Source of the DNA: Sapria himalayana
Taxonomy: Eukaryota > Streptophyta > Magnoliopsida > Malpighiales > Rafflesiaceae
Reading direction: 5' to 3'
Length of the DNA: 64,000 bases
Assembly: GCA_029783825.1 (NCBI GenBank)
Contig: JAREIK010000722.1
Location: 157,457-221,456, forward strand
Both the position numbers and the translations under genes were made by a program. The notes beneath the pieces were generated by a model. The model had not been told where the DNA came from and ran no database searches. It saw only the letters and a program-made list of their open reading frames with translations. Shown piece after piece: positions 35,721 to 47,647 of the stretch; position 1 is the first letter of the stretch; each line of letters begins with the position of its first letter.

Positions 35721-35764
35721 ATTAGTATAGTTAATCTCTTTCTAGATTATCTTTGGTAGATTTA

Positions 35765-36958
35765 TAAATGTGTCAAATAGGTTGTGTCATGCTGACATGA
35801 TTTATTTTTTGGTGGCCCAGTCGGGCCATCGTGCTATGATGGGCACTACATGGCTTGATTAATGCCATCATGGCACGACCAGGCAGGCGTGGTTCTTGGC
35901 ATGTTCGGGTTGGATCATGCCGAGTCATGTTTGGAGGTTGTCCGTAGCCCGTTGCCAGCCTAGTCGACTGTCGATTAATTTATGATTTTAATTTTTAAAT
36001 ACTAATTTTGCAAATTAAAAATTTTAACTTATCCATTATGAATTAGAATTATCATTACGATATTAATTCATAATTCATATGAATTACAAATCATAATAAA
36101 ATAAAATTATTAATAAAATTATTAATAAAAAATAACAAAAAAAAATCAATCATCCAATCTAACAAAAAATAAAATAACACAAGTATTCAAGTGCATATTA
36201 TAACAATCATCAATCATAATCAAACTCAATATCAATGTAAATTGGTGTAAGTATGCAAATAAACAATATCATGCAAGCGTCAGATGATATCACTAGCAGT
36301 AGGCCGAATATTTTTAAAGCCATCAACTTGTTTGCTCTTTTTTTCAGTCTGATTTTGGATACTCAACCTCGAATTCTTATAATCATTTATGTATATTAGT
36401 ATCTCAATGTTATTTAGTCGTAGTCTCATTCTCCTATTTGAAATGATATTGACTGTAATAAAAAAAAGACTCTAATACTATGCTCGATATCGAGATGGAT
36501 AGATTTATATGATTATTATTTTTATAAAATATTATGGTTATTGATATCATTATATGATAAAATTGAACATTAATTAGTATTTAAATACCGAAATAACTCA
36601 CTCATATTTAATAGTTTACCTTGTCATTTTTCTCTTTCTAATTGAATAGAGAAGTCATCATCTCTAAATATACTATCCATGTCCGGACTTGGAGTCTAGC
36701 TATAAATACTATCATACTTAGTGTTGTAGTATATAAGTAGTTTTTTAAATTTTTAAATTTTTAAGAAAATAATAAAGAATCACTACTATTTATGATAATA
36801 TTCAATTAACATTAAGATAAAATTATTTAATTTTTTTTATTTTTTTTTATTTTTTTGAAGATACAAATCTAATAGTCATTATATTTTTGTCCCTTAGCCA
36901 TTGGAAAAAATTTAATGACTATGATTTATAATTATATTTTATTTTTTAATATTAAATA
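35765..36958 (-). mobile_element. Older hAT element, 5'-terminal portion (split by a nested copy)
   Basis: Begins TAAATGTGTCAAATAGG, a degenerate TAGAGGTGTCAAA terminus, followed by a GC-rich 'ggcccagtcgggcc', 'catcatggcacg' zone as in the related elements. Minus-strand text 'SISISSIVLESFF' (about 36470-36510) resembles the 'VSTVASESAFS' block of hAT transposase C-terminal dimerisation domains. 36300-36740 is homologous to 37600-38040, and 36860-36958 to about 39840-39930, so this copy has an internal deletion. The nested element 36959-40337 splits it; its last part is probably 40338-40690. Confidence 0.6.
36951..36958. repeat. Target duplication ATTAAATA (left)
   Basis: Compares with ATTAAATG at 40338-40345 (7 of 8 identical). 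Confidence 0.65.
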
Positions 36959-39900
36959 TAGAGGTGTCAAATGAATCATGTCAGTATGACTTGACCCAAT
37001 TTTTTGTGGCCCGGTTAGGTAGGCACGACACAAGATGAGTTCTCATATCATATCTTGTCGACATGGATTCATTAAAGGTCAGTCCATTATGGACTGATTG
37101 TTTTGCTACCTACACTTTTATGCTGGGTTAGTTCTAGGTCATGCCTGATCGTGCCGGTTATGGGTGGCCAAAAAGCTCAATTAAAAAAATTTGAAAAAAA
37201 TAAAAAAAAAAAATTTAAAAAAAATAAAATATGAAAATAATAAAAATAGCACTAAATTATAAATTAGTAAATTAAACTAATTAATTTAATAAAATTTAAA
37301 ATAAATTTAAATAATATTTAGCTTAAAATATCACATGAAAAAAATAATATAATTTAAAATTATAAATAATAAACTAATAAAAAATTATGAAACATAAACA
37401 ACAAAAATTTGTTAAAGAACATGATAAAATAAATATAGTTTATAAGTAAAAAAATATGCATCACATTTTACATGCAAATCTTCTAATAGCTATGATATGT
37501 TCATGTTTGTAGTTTGGTAGTATAGATGCAGATCAATAGCATTATATATGATTTTGAAATAAGTATTAGTGCTAGTCTTAATATCCTCAATGTTCTATTA
37601 GTCATTATTTATTAGTAATTCTTTCGCCTTATCTTATAATACTTAATTATGAATATTCTCAGTCTCTCAATTTTGTAAGAGTTTCTATGATACCTAATCA
37701 TAATTTAGATCTTTTGTCTAAAATAAATATTGGTAGTCAAAAAAATAGACTTTGATATTATGCCTTATATCGGATATGTCAGTAGATTATATATCATCTT
37801 ATATAGCACGTGATATGTGATTTTGTATGATTTTTATCAATTTAAAATATTCAAATTTTATTATTATCATGTGATAAGATGAAATAATGATTCACTCTTA
37901 TTCAATAGAACATTTCATCATTTTATCCTAGCTAACTAAATGAAAAAATAATTATCTTTGAATATGGTATTCATATTTGTACTTGAAGTTTCTCTATAAT
38001 TACTTTTATACTTAGTATCATAATATGTAAATATATAATTTAATTTTTTATAAATCTAATAATGTTCTTGTTTATTTATTTGGTTTATACATGTATAAAT
38101 GTATCTTAATATATTTTTTATCTATTTTATCTTAATCTTATAATTCATACAAGTATCCAAGTAATACATAATTGGAATAGAAGACTAGTATTTAAATATT
38201 TTGTTTTTATCTCAACATCTATGATACTAAATGTAATATATTTTATATTTACTAAATATATTATTAATATTGTATGTGTACCTAAGTACAATGTAAATAG
38301 TGAGATACACAAATGATTACTTATTCATTATATCATAAAAAAGTTTTAGATATTTTATAAAAATAATTTCTATATCATAATAAGTTTGTTATTCTTATTA
38401 TTGATATAGTTGGATATTATATATTTGTAGCCAGCACATGATTCTAATATCATGTACTATAATTTTAATGATGTCTTACATCTATTTGAAATTTTTTTAG
38501 GCCTACTAATAAACATAGACTATTAAACTCATATTTTCTATTAAATTTTAAATATAATTTAGTAAATTTCTTATTTTTTTTTAATTTGTGAGAAATAATT
38601 AGTATTCTTACTTATATTATTAGGTTAATTACATAACATATATACTTAATGTGAAAAATTTTATTTAATAGTTCGTGTCTAATGATCATGATAAACATAT
38701 TAATGATAATATTATTATTAAAAGAATTATCAAATATAATTTTTAAGATTTTATTCTGAATATTATGTTTCCTAAAAATTCTCTTCATACACTCATATAT
38801 GACAGAATCATGTTAGGGTTGGAGAATTTCAAGAAATTTTAAAAATTTTTTAATGAAATTTCTATTTATAATTGACAAAGTGAGTGGTGTAATATGCTAA
38901 TAACGTATCATCGTGACTAGTTTAGATATTGGATACTACACTATATTTTTTAGAATTATTAATTATTAATTATTTTTTTAATTTATAATATTTTATTTTA
39001 TAATTCATTCTAGTGGATTTGGAAATTCTATGATAAGTAAATTGAAACCATCTTTGTATAATACTGACTATTTTAAGATCCTCTATAAATTTAATTGAAA
39101 GATATATGATAATAATTAATTTGATCATATATTATCTCACAAAGTCATTATAGTAAATAAATGAGATCAATGAAATTAAAGCTGATCTAATTTCAAAGGT
39201 CTTTCTATTTAGTTTGGTTTACATGAAATTTAATATACTATATTTTTTGATGTATTGATTGATATATCTATTAAAGTGATCAGTGCTACTAGTATTCCTA
39301 CATGTATATATTTTATTATAATATATATATTGTGTTGATTTTTATTTGATATTTTTTAAATTTTTTATTTATAATTATATTAAAGTAAGTTCATACTATT
39401 AAAATTTGCATACTTTTTAGTTTTTAAAATAAATGGGTCAAGATAATTAAAGAGAATTTAGTTTTAATCTTAGATTTTTCGGTCAAATTTAAGTTGTAAT
39501 TATTATCTATACTTAGTTCAAAATCATTATTATTAAAATTATTATTTATTTTTTTAAAAAAATTTATAATTTTTTTTTAAATTTGAACACAAATTAATAA
39601 ATAGAAATTAAATATGTACAATAACAATATAACTTTATATGTGTAACAGTTCATCTATATTTCTAAACTAGTATCAAAGTAGATTGTTAAGTAAAGAATG
39701 AAAAGAGGAAAATTAAAAATGAAAGAGTGCATAAATGGGACAAGGAAAAGAAAAGAAATTAATAAATATTTCAAAAATTATATTTTATATTTATTGAACA
39801 TTTTTTACATTAAAATATATATTTTTTAATTTTATTATTATATATAATGGGTAGAATTTTGATATTCATTGAATTTTTGTCCAATAGCTATTGAAAGTAA

Positions 39901-40337
39901 ATTTGATGGCTAGAAAAAAAGATATATAAATTTTTTTTTACCGACAATGATAGTGGCAGGTTTGTCCATGTCGTTGTCTTTGTTTGGGCAGGCTACAAGT
40001 AATTCTTGAATGTTATGTTTACATAACGAGCAAAGGGAGGGGGAGGTGGTTAAAAAAAACTCATGACCCATGCCTAGGCCCCAGGCCCTAGGCCCCATGC
40101 TCCATGTCTTGTTTTCTGTGCTTGCATGGACCATGACAATGGGTCATGCATATATATCGTGCCTAGCCGAACATGAGGCACGGTTGGCCTCTGTCCCGCA
40201 TGACATGAGACATGCCACATTCTAACACAACCACTATCCAGGTATGATTTTGGATAGTGTCGTGTCAGGCCTGATATGGTTATTTTGAGTCTCGCCTCAT
40301 GTCGTGCACATGCCACCCATCTCACTTGACCTTTCTA
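36959..40337 (-). mobile_element. hAT element with transposase relic, 3.4 kb
   Basis: Left end TAGAGGTGTCAAAT and right end CTTGACCTTTCTA (degenerate inverse), with octamers ATTAAATA and ATTAAATG outside. GC-rich 'catgacatgag' zones lie just inside both ends (36990-37170 and 40050-40330), and the centre is very AT-rich. On the minus strand about 37600-37780 reads 'IISKSIFLTTNIYF' then 'RYHRNSYKIERLRI', compatible with the hAT 'STVASESAFS..GR' to 'YRSSL....VEAL' block with one Glu changed. Length fits a once-autonomous hAT element. No open frame remains. Confidence 0.65.
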
Positions 40338-40690
40338 ATTAAATGTTGCCTACAAAACAGTGAGCTGTCATTGTCCTATCAGAAATGATGAAAATATAGC
40401 CATTTAATAATAATTGCATTTTTGAAAATGAGGTACGAGCCATGGTAGACACTTTGGGTTGTGTCACATTTTGTGTTTGCCATGCTATGCATGTGGGTCT
40501 TGCCTTGGATGGAATGAGACTCATGTTGCCCTGACACAACACGACATGAGCCGTGTTATTGGACGGCATAAGGCCCATGTTGCTCTGACACAGCATGACA
40601 TGAGTCATGTTATGGGATGACATGAGGTAGATCCAAGCATTGCTTTGGACCGTGCCTTGTCGGGCTTGGAATGACATTTTTGTGTTATGT
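40338..40690. mobile_element. Probable 3' remainder of the older hAT element
   Basis: Starts with the second target duplication, then GC-rich 'tgacatgag', 'cacgacatgag', 'catgttgc' text of the same style as the ends of the other hAT copies. No clear TTTGACACCTCTA end is visible, so its boundary is uncertain. The minus-strand frame 40339-40677 is a by-product of this repeat text. Confidence 0.4.
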
Positions 40691-41316
40691 CTCGCTGCCT
40701 TGAGTTAGGTTTAGTTGCCTAACCTAGTTGATATCTTTATATTATTGTAATCTATTCCAAACTAAGGATTTGTGATATGTATACAATATACATTAACTTG
40801 AAGAGGATGTTGAATTTTGGTTTAATTTTCAATTACTGTATTTCTTTTTTATTGTTTGGGAGTACTGTATTTGTGGGCTGCCCCAAATTTGATATATATA
40901 TATATGATCTATATTGTATTCTGAAAAATTATTTTTCATTTTTAATAAATTTTATTTTTTGGTTTTAACTATTTACCTCTTGCTTTCTATTTTTTTTTCT
41001 CTTTGCTAACTTGAACCATATATTCAAAAGTTTGTATTTAATATTGGAGAAGGTTTTTCTGCCAATGGGATGATGGAGTTGGGGTGATTGAGTGATAGGA
41101 CCACCCTCTGACGATACCAGTGATAATAATTGCCAATAGTTTTAGGCGTCAAAAATAGTGCCACCACACTATAACATTCATATACACATGTTTTGTGGGT
41201 ATTTTGGGTTGATTTTGTCTTTGGAGGTCGTCTGACATCTGATGATGTGTTTTGGTTGTCTTGGTGTTATTTCCTAGTGATGATAGTGGATTTCATGGCA
41301 GTCAATAGGGCATAAG
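40691..41316. other. Unassigned spacer
   Basis: Mixed composition with a (TA) tract at about 40892-40904 and a T-rich stretch. 41040-41300 has more balanced composition ('ggagttggggtgattgagtg', 'ggtcgtctgacatctgatg'), but no frame or domain is recognised. Confidence 0.3.
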
Positions 41317-42057
41317 AAGCACGGACACGGACACGGGGATACGACATGGCAGAATACGGGGACACGGCAAATTCTAAAAAACTAGGATACGTATACGGCT
41401 AGGATATGACATGATAAAAAAAAATAAAAATAAAAATTATTAATGATAAATATTATGTATTTTATAAAATTCATTAAATTAAATTAAATTAAAATATTTT
41501 ATTATATAAAATAAATATATATTGTTTATTTTATAAAATAAAAATATTTTATTTTATTTTATTTTATAAAAATATTTTATTTTATGCCACATCCTCACCC
41601 AAATATGCTTGCCTCTGCTTCCTCCTCAAATACGCCCGCCCCTGCCTCCCCCTCAAACACTTCTGCCCCTGCCTCTCCCCTCAATTCTCGCCGCCCCTGC
41701 CTCTCCCCTCAATTCTCGCCGCCCCTGCCTCTCTCCTCAAATCACGCCGCCCCTTCCTCTCCCCTCAAATTGCTCCTGCTTCTGCCTCTCCCTCAAATCA
41801 CGCCCGCCTCTTGCTGGTGGCCAACGTCGCCCATGCGGCGATGTTGGTCACCCGACGTCGTCGGATGTCGGACACTATAGACATGGATACGGCTACCGAC
41901 GCAATCATCCGATACGCCACTTGGTGTATCGGATACGGATTGTGCAATGATACGCCACGTGGTGTATCGGACACGTATCCATGTCGTGTTCGTGTCGTGT
42001 CCACGTGTCCACGTGTCGGACATGTGGATACGGCTGTAGGGAGCCGTGTCCGTGCTT
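41317..42057 (+). mobile_element. Small TIR element (AAGCACGGACACGG ends), copy A, 741 bp
   Basis: Ends are AAGCACGGACACGG and CCGTGTCCGTGCTT, perfect inverses over 14 bp. The interior, left to right, has 'ggatacgacatg' words, an AT-rich zone with ATTTT repeats, about eight C-rich minisatellite units (41583-41810), then 'gatacgccac.tggtgtatcgga' inverted words. Copy B (44796-45727) has the same parts in opposite orientation. No transposase. Neither copy shows a convincing target duplication, so the superfamily is not assigned. The overlapping frames over this interval are unlikely to be genes. Confidence 0.75.
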
Positions 42058-44084
42058 CCTTGAATATGGCACCATTTGTAAAAAATTGTCATAGATAATG
42101 TTGGTTGTAAAATAATATGTGTGTTTAGGATTTAGGAATTGTAACATGGTTGCAGACTATGACAATTGATAAACGTCTAATTCCATTATATTGATTCAAG
42201 CTGAACACTAAAAAACAAATTGTTAAAGTTTTGTTTGGTATTTTATTTTTATGATTAATCTGTTATATTATAAATATGATCATAATTTTTAGAAATATAA
42301 AATTCAAAATAAAATATTGAATATCATCTTTCATAATATTGTAAATATTTGTGTGAATTAAATTTATTCATAAGCACTATTAAAAAAAGTTTAATAAATG
42401 AAATTTTTTATATTAGATGTATAATGTATGTTATATTATAAACTTAATAGGAAAGTCAGATTAAAATTAAAACTACTCATTAGATGTTTTTTGGGTTTTT
42501 GCAAAATTTTTTATCATGTCTTGTAATGTATAAGAATTTCATTATTTTATGTTAGTTAATAGGTCTAATTTTTTTTAAATCTAATGTACAATTTTGTTGA
42601 AATGTAATATATCTATGTTAGATTCTTTTGTTGACAATGAAAGTATTATATTCTATTTCATGAATAGTAAATCAATAATGTATTAATAAGTAAATATAAT
42701 TAGAAGATATATTTTTTATTTTTAAAAATTATTATAAATATTATATGATATTATGAATATGTATTTTAGAAAGCATGGCTTTCTTTGTTCGTTGGAGTTA
42801 TGTTATCTGAAACAAATAAAAAATCAATAAATAAGCATGAATACAATCTTGTCTTGATGATAAAATATAATCTTTTTTGTTGAATTGTTTGCTACCTGAT
42901 GTGTCTAAAAAATGGTGGTGAGTCACATAAGAGGGAGGGAGGGAGTTGTTTGACTGACTATATTTGATGCCTAATGTTAGTTAGGGATCATTTGGTGAAT
43001 GAATTCGACTTTACCATGGAGATGCTTAATACAATAACTAAATAAGACATCAGTGTGCCTTTTTTTTTTTGAAAGCACTACTTCTAAATTTGAGTTTTTT
43101 TTATCTTCTTAAACAGCATTCATTGTTATAAAATCAAATGTACTAATAGGGGCACCTCATTGGCACCTCCCTGCTATTCTTCTGCATATAAGTGATATGT
43201 CAACAATTTTTATCAAATATAGGATGCCTTTGAAATCCTTTTTAGTGACTATAATATCACATACTTCTTTAGGGAAGAGATGTGAGGAGATAAGACACAA
43301 CAAACATTGTAATTCCCTATAAATCACTACACATGAACAAACATTGACATTATATTGAAACTGTGGTGGTTAGACATGACAATTCTAAGGATTTAAGTTA
43401 GGATGGGTCTAATTGAACATAAAATAGGGTAGATATCTATACTAGTTTGAAGTGTTTAGTGGACCATAGATATCTACTTATGATTAAATTGTAAATATCA
43501 AACATCAATATTATATTGAGTTTGATTATTATTTTTTAAATGAGAAAATTTATGATAGTTCTAATAACTATAACTTATGTATCTATAAATGATTAAATTG
43601 TAGATATATACATGAAAGTGTTTAGAGGATCATATATATCCTTCTTTTCCTCTAAATTGAGTATTTGTGATATGTAAATACTAGTTTGAAGGAGAGTATT
43701 GAAATTTTTTATTTTATTTTATTTATAATAAGAACACCCAACTTATGTTAGCATTGGTATTTTTTTTGCATACTTGATTAACGAATATATTTCAGTTATG
43801 TACAATTCATATTGAGACAAGTTGATTAGTAGAGAAAGTGGATTTAAATTTTTCAATCCTTTTATAGAAAGAATCATTACAATATATATTACTCAATATT
43901 TTATTTTTGATATGCTTTCTTTTTTTTTTTTTTTTTGTTTTTGTTTTTTCTTAGTCATACTAGGATACTCATGAATTTGTTTGAGATATTGTATTATCTC
44001 GGATAACAACAAACCATTTTAAAAAGACTACAAAAACTTTAAAACTAGTGACCTTTTTTGGATATATAATAGACCCATCCTATT
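42058..44084. other. AT-rich spacer, no gene recognised
   Basis: Long AT-rich DNA without conserved coding text or element ends. It includes a poly-T tract (43917-43936). The part nearest 44085 may hold further 5' sequence of the LINE, too decayed to call. Confidence 0.3.
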
Positions 44085-44661
44085 TATATATGATATTTTG
44101 GAGAGAAACTAAGACATGATATAATTTACTGTATTGTTTAAAAAGATCATTCAGACAAAAAAGATGTTAGATGAATGAATACAAACTATTATAATTATAA
44201 TTATAAGAATAAATAAGATGTTCAAGATTATAATATCTATCAATATATTAAACTTATGAGTAACTATAAAATTTAAAAAAAAATTAATCAAACACAAACT
44301 AAGAAGAGCAATTAAATATCAGAGAATTAATTTGGATTTATATCAGATAAATTTATTATGAGGTTATCTCTCAGTTTGATAATTAATTAAGAAAAATAAG
44401 AAAAATTTATGTATTATATTTATTGATTGGGAGAAACTAATGATAGATTATCAAAAGACTTTATTTGATAAATATTATATAAGAAATGAGTATCAAAACT
44501 AATCAAGAACACATATGTGATAGTAATTATCATAGTTAGATTAATTTGAGTCATTCATGAGTTTTCAATATATATGAGGTTACACTAAGGATTACTATTC
44601 AAACTTTATATTTTTGTGTTAATTATAAATGAATTGTAAGGAGATATCCAAGAAGACATTA
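44085..44661 (+). pseudogene. RTE-like LINE reverse transcriptase, 5' part
   Basis: Plus-strand text: 'FTVLFKKIIQTKKMLDE' (about 44125-44180), 'YKNK.DVQDYNIYQYIKLMS' (about 44198-44260, like 'YKNKGD.QNC.NYRGIKLMS'), 'ISEN.FGFISDKF' (like 'ISENQFGFMPGRST'), and 'DIQEDIS' (about 44640-44661). These are blocks of plant RTE-type LINE reverse transcriptases in their normal order. Several stops and shifts are present. The reading continues at 46218 after an inserted hAT element. Confidence 0.75.
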
Positions 44662-44669
44662 GTTAGTAT
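44662..44669. repeat. Target duplication GTTAGTAT (left)
   Basis: Exact match to 46218-46225; brackets the inserted hAT element. Confidence 0.9.
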
Positions 44670-44795
44670 CATAGTTATGAAAGGCGTGCCTGAGGCACGA
44701 CTAAAGTTCAGGTGCCACCACTCCCGGGAAAAATGTCTCGCTTCAGGCGAGACGCAGGCGGGTGAGGCGCGGCAGGTGAGGCGCGGCGGGCAAGG

Positions 44796-45727
44796 AAGCA
44801 TGGACACGGCACAGATACGTGTCCAATACGCCACATGGCATATCGGACGGTGGCGTATCGGACGGTGGCGTATCGGACGTCCAGTGGGCGGCAGAGGGCA
44901 GAGGGCATGCGCAATTTGAGGGGGGAGGTAGGGGGCGAGTGCGAATTGAGGGGGGAGGCAAGGGACAGGCGCGAATTGAGGGGGGGAGGCAGGGGACGGG
45001 CGGGAATTGAGGGGGAGGCAGGCGGGCGGGAATTGAGGGGGAGGCAGGCGGGCGGGAATTGAGGGGGGGAGGCAGGGGACGGGCAGGAATTGAGGGGGAG
45101 GCAGGCGGGCGGGAATTGAGGGGGAGGCAGGCGGGCGGGAATTGAGGGGGGGAGGCAGGCAGGCGGGAATTGAGGGGGAGGAGGCAGGGGGCGGGCTGGA
45201 ATTGAGGGGAAGGCATGCAGGTGGGAATTGAGGGATGAGGTAGGCGGACGGGAATTGAGGGGGAAGGTAGGTAGGCGGGAATTGAGGGGGGAGGTAGGCG
45301 GACGGGAATTGAGGGGGAAGGCAGACAGACGATAAAATAAAATAAAATAAAATAAAATAAAATATTTTTATTTTATAAAATTAAAAAATATTTTTTTATA
45401 TAATATAAGATAATTTTAAAATATTATTTTATAAAATAAAATAATTATAAATATTATCTTATAAAATAAAATAAAATATAATATTTTTATTTTATAAAAT
45501 AAAAATATATTTATTTATTTTATAAACTAAAATATTTTAATTTAATTTATTTTATTTTATAAAATACCTAATATTTATTAAGAAAATAATTTTTATTTTT
45601 AATTTTATTTTTTTTATCATGACGTATCCTAGCCGTATCCGTATCCTAGTTTTTTAGAATTTGTCGTGTCCCCGTATCCTGTCGTGTCATATCTCCGTGT
45701 TCGTGTCCGTGTCTGTGTCCGTGCTAA
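44796..45727 (-). mobile_element. Small TIR element, copy B, about 930 bp, with expanded minisatellite
   Basis: Ends AAGCATGGACACGG and GTGTCTGTGTCCGTGCT. Relative to copy A it is inverted: the 'cgtatcctagttttttagaatttgtcgtgtc' side is here on the right. It carries about 15 minisatellite units against about eight in copy A, which accounts for most of the size difference. Nested inside the hAT element 44670-46217. Confidence 0.75.
44905..45335 (+). repeat. GC-rich minisatellite, 24-33 bp unit, about 15 copies
   Basis: The unit consensus is approximately GGGAATTGAGGGGGAGGCAG plus GCGGGC. 'aattgaggg' recurs at about 44944, 44974, 45005, 45031, 45057, 45089, 45115, 45141, 45169 and onwards to 45308, with single-base and length variants. 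The G strand has many G3-5 runs. Proline/serine-rich minus-strand frames and glycine/arginine-rich plus-strand frames over it are compositional. Confidence 0.9.
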
Positions 45728-45937
45728 ACCAAACAAAACACAAACACCAACACCAAAACCAAAGTCAAGACCATCTAGCTCTAAGCATACTCCTACTCTT
45801 GCTTTGATTGATGAAGATGAAGAGATGATCTATTCATCGGGAGAGGAAGATGAAGAAGAGGGAGAGTGGAAGATTAATGATGAGGATGATATTGATGAAG
45901 ACTTTCTTGATTTAGATTTAAATGTAGATACATGAGT
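45728..45937 (+). pseudogene. 3' end of a decayed hAT-element ORF (acidic tail)
   Basis: Plus-strand frame in the outer hAT element, after copy B: a K/P/T-rich stretch, then IDEDEEMIYSSGEEDEEEGE, then a run of D/E ending DLDLNVDT and a TGA at about 45933. Acidic tails of this kind end some plant hAT transposases, but no catalytic part remains, so the assignment is by location. The apparent start at 45666 lies within copy B and is an accident of the insertion. Confidence 0.45.
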
Positions 45938-46217
45938 GTTTATTTTGTTTTAGAACTTTGAATATTTGTTATTTTGTTTTGAAACTTTGAATGTTTGGAT
46001 GATGGGAACTCTATTAATATTTGATTTTTATATTTGATATTCTTTAGTTTATTATTAGATAAAAATTAAAGACTACATTTAGTAAAATGTATAATTTTTA
46101 TGTGTATTAGGCTGGGTGTGCCTCAAATAAAAAAACTCGCGCCTCAAGTGTGCCTTGCGCCTTAAGGCCCCAAAAGGCTTTTGCGCCTCAGTGCGCCTTG
46201 CGCCTTAAATAAATATG

Positions 46218-46225
46218 GTTAGTAT
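46218..46225. repeat. Target duplication GTTAGTAT (right)
   Basis: Second copy of the 8-bp duplication. Confidence 0.9.
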
Positions 46226-46985
46226 ATGTTATTTGCAAATGATATATTCTTGATTGATGAGATTGAAGAAGAGTTAGATAGAAATTTAAAAATTTGGATG
46301 ATTGCACTTGAATCCAAGAGGTTTGAAATTATTTGTTGTAAGTTAAAATATTTGAAATATGCATCATATTATGAGTGATAATGATATAGTAATCAAAATA
46401 GGAAAGCATAAAGTATTAAATGTTAGTCATTTCAAGTACTTGAGTATATTAATAAAAATTAAAAAATTGATGATATATTTCATAATATAAAGATTAGATA
46501 GATCAAATGGAGAGTTGCATCAATAGCTATTTGTGATAGATGAGTGCCATATAAATTAAAATAAAAATTTTATAGACTAGATATAATATTAGTTATGTTG
46601 TATGGAACTAAATGTTAGACGATTAAGAAGTTACATATTAAAGGATGAGGGTAACATAAATGAGAATGGTAAGATGAATATGTGATAAGAATAAAAATGA
46701 TATAATTAGAAATAAAATTATTAGAAAGAATATTAGAATAATTCATATAGATGATTAGATAAGTGAGAATTATTTGAGATGGTTTGATCATGTCCACTGA
46801 AAACCTTTTAGTGTATCAATTAGATTAGAAAGTGTGAGACTTTTTGGTTAATGAGAGAGAAAATAACTAGAGTTAGTCATAACATGAATATTCTAATAGA
46901 GTTGATTAGAATATATTATCAATACAATCGACCGCAAATAGTTATGATAAGATTTAATGATAATGATTATGATTTTAGAGGGAAA
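46218..46985 (+). pseudogene. RTE-like LINE reverse transcriptase, 3' part
   Basis: Resumes after the hAT insertion with the GTTAGTAT duplication and 'YMLFANDIFLIDEIEEELDR' (like 'CMLFADDIVLIDE', the catalytic block with its first Asp changed to Asn). Then 'LKIWMIALESKRFEI' (like 'LE.WR..LESKGF.LS'), 'VSHFKYLSILI' (like 'F.YLGS.I'), 'LCCMELNV' (like 'MLYG.ECW') and 'YLRWFDHVH' (like 'LRWFGHV'; about 46770-46800). Stops are frequent. The order and spacing match the RTE RT thumb and C-terminal region. Confidence 0.75.
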
Positions 46986-47509
46986 ATAGTTGAGCTGAAG
47001 GTCACTAAATGAATATCCTTACAAATATTATATTCTTTTTTATTAATAATATTACTTATTTGAATAAGATTCATTTTAACATTTATGATAAACTAAATTT
47101 ATCAATATCAAATTAAAATTCTAGAGTGAATAGAATAATTTAAATAAATGAAATAAAAAATACTTAAAAATCTTATCTAATGATATATGTTACTTAAAGA
47201 TTGTAAAAATATTATTTATTTGATATTTTTATAATTTTATGACTTTTAAGAAACATTATTTTAGATACATGGAACTTTAAATTTTATAATTTTATAAAAT
47301 AATTTGAAGATTAAAGTTAAACAATAAGAGAGAAGAGAAATTTATATCAAAATAAATTTAGTTTTTTATTGGATGTCTCTGAAGAAACTAAAAATAAATT
47401 TAGTTGATAGATAAAAAAATTAGTTTAAATATGTTGAGAAAAAAATTAATTTTAAAATTTTTTAAATAGGTTAAATATGTTAAGAAAAACTAAACCTGTC
47501 ATTGCATTA
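46986..47509. other. AT-rich spacer
   Basis: No gene, RNA or element end recognised. The beginning may include the 3' tail of the LINE. Confidence 0.3.
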
Positions 47510-47647
47510 AAAAAAGTGGGCAGGGTCAGCAATAACTATGCCTGTACTTTTGGGTCATGTCCTCCTGGACCACTTTGGACGTAGAAACGGCCTTTTATAG
47601 GTTGTGCCTCTTGTCGGGCCGGCTTGCCCCCCATTTGAAATTTCTAT
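47510..47647. mobile_element. Fragment of a TAGAGGTGT-family hAT end
   Basis: A short GC-rich island ('gggcagggtcagc', 'tcgggccggcttgcccccc') finishing ATTTGAAATTTCTA, three to four changes from the TTTGACACCTCTA terminus. No left end or target duplication is visible, so it is a truncated copy at best. Confidence 0.35.

Larger units (their letters stand above)
44670..46217 (+). mobile_element. hAT element (CATAGTTAT..AAGGCG ends) nested in the LINE, 1548 bp
   Basis: The left end CATAGTTATGAAAGGCGTGCC and the right end, reverse-complemented CATATTTATTTAAGGCGCA, are imperfect inverses; the exact 8-bp duplication GTTAGTAT flanks them. This signature is hAT. Just inside both ends are 'gcctgaggc' and 'gcgcctcagtgcgcctt' repeats. 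The interior holds the tail of an ORF (45728-45937) and a later-inserted small TIR element, copy B. Deletion of most of the ancestral transposase leaves it non-autonomous. Confidence 0.85.

Noticed and set aside
39910..40677. Minus-strand frames of 74-112 codons rich in H, M, R and C
   Set aside because: Translations of 'catgacatgag'-type repeat text at hAT ends; no domain recognised.
41584..42147. Cluster of frames on both strands over TIR element copy A
   Set aside because: Same reason: compositional open frames over inverted and minisatellite text, with no conserved domain.
44619..45216. Proline/serine-rich and glycine/arginine-rich frames up to 157 codons
   Set aside because: They lie on the GC-rich minisatellite and TIR element copy B, overlap in several frames on both strands, and copy A gives the same kind of frames by composition.
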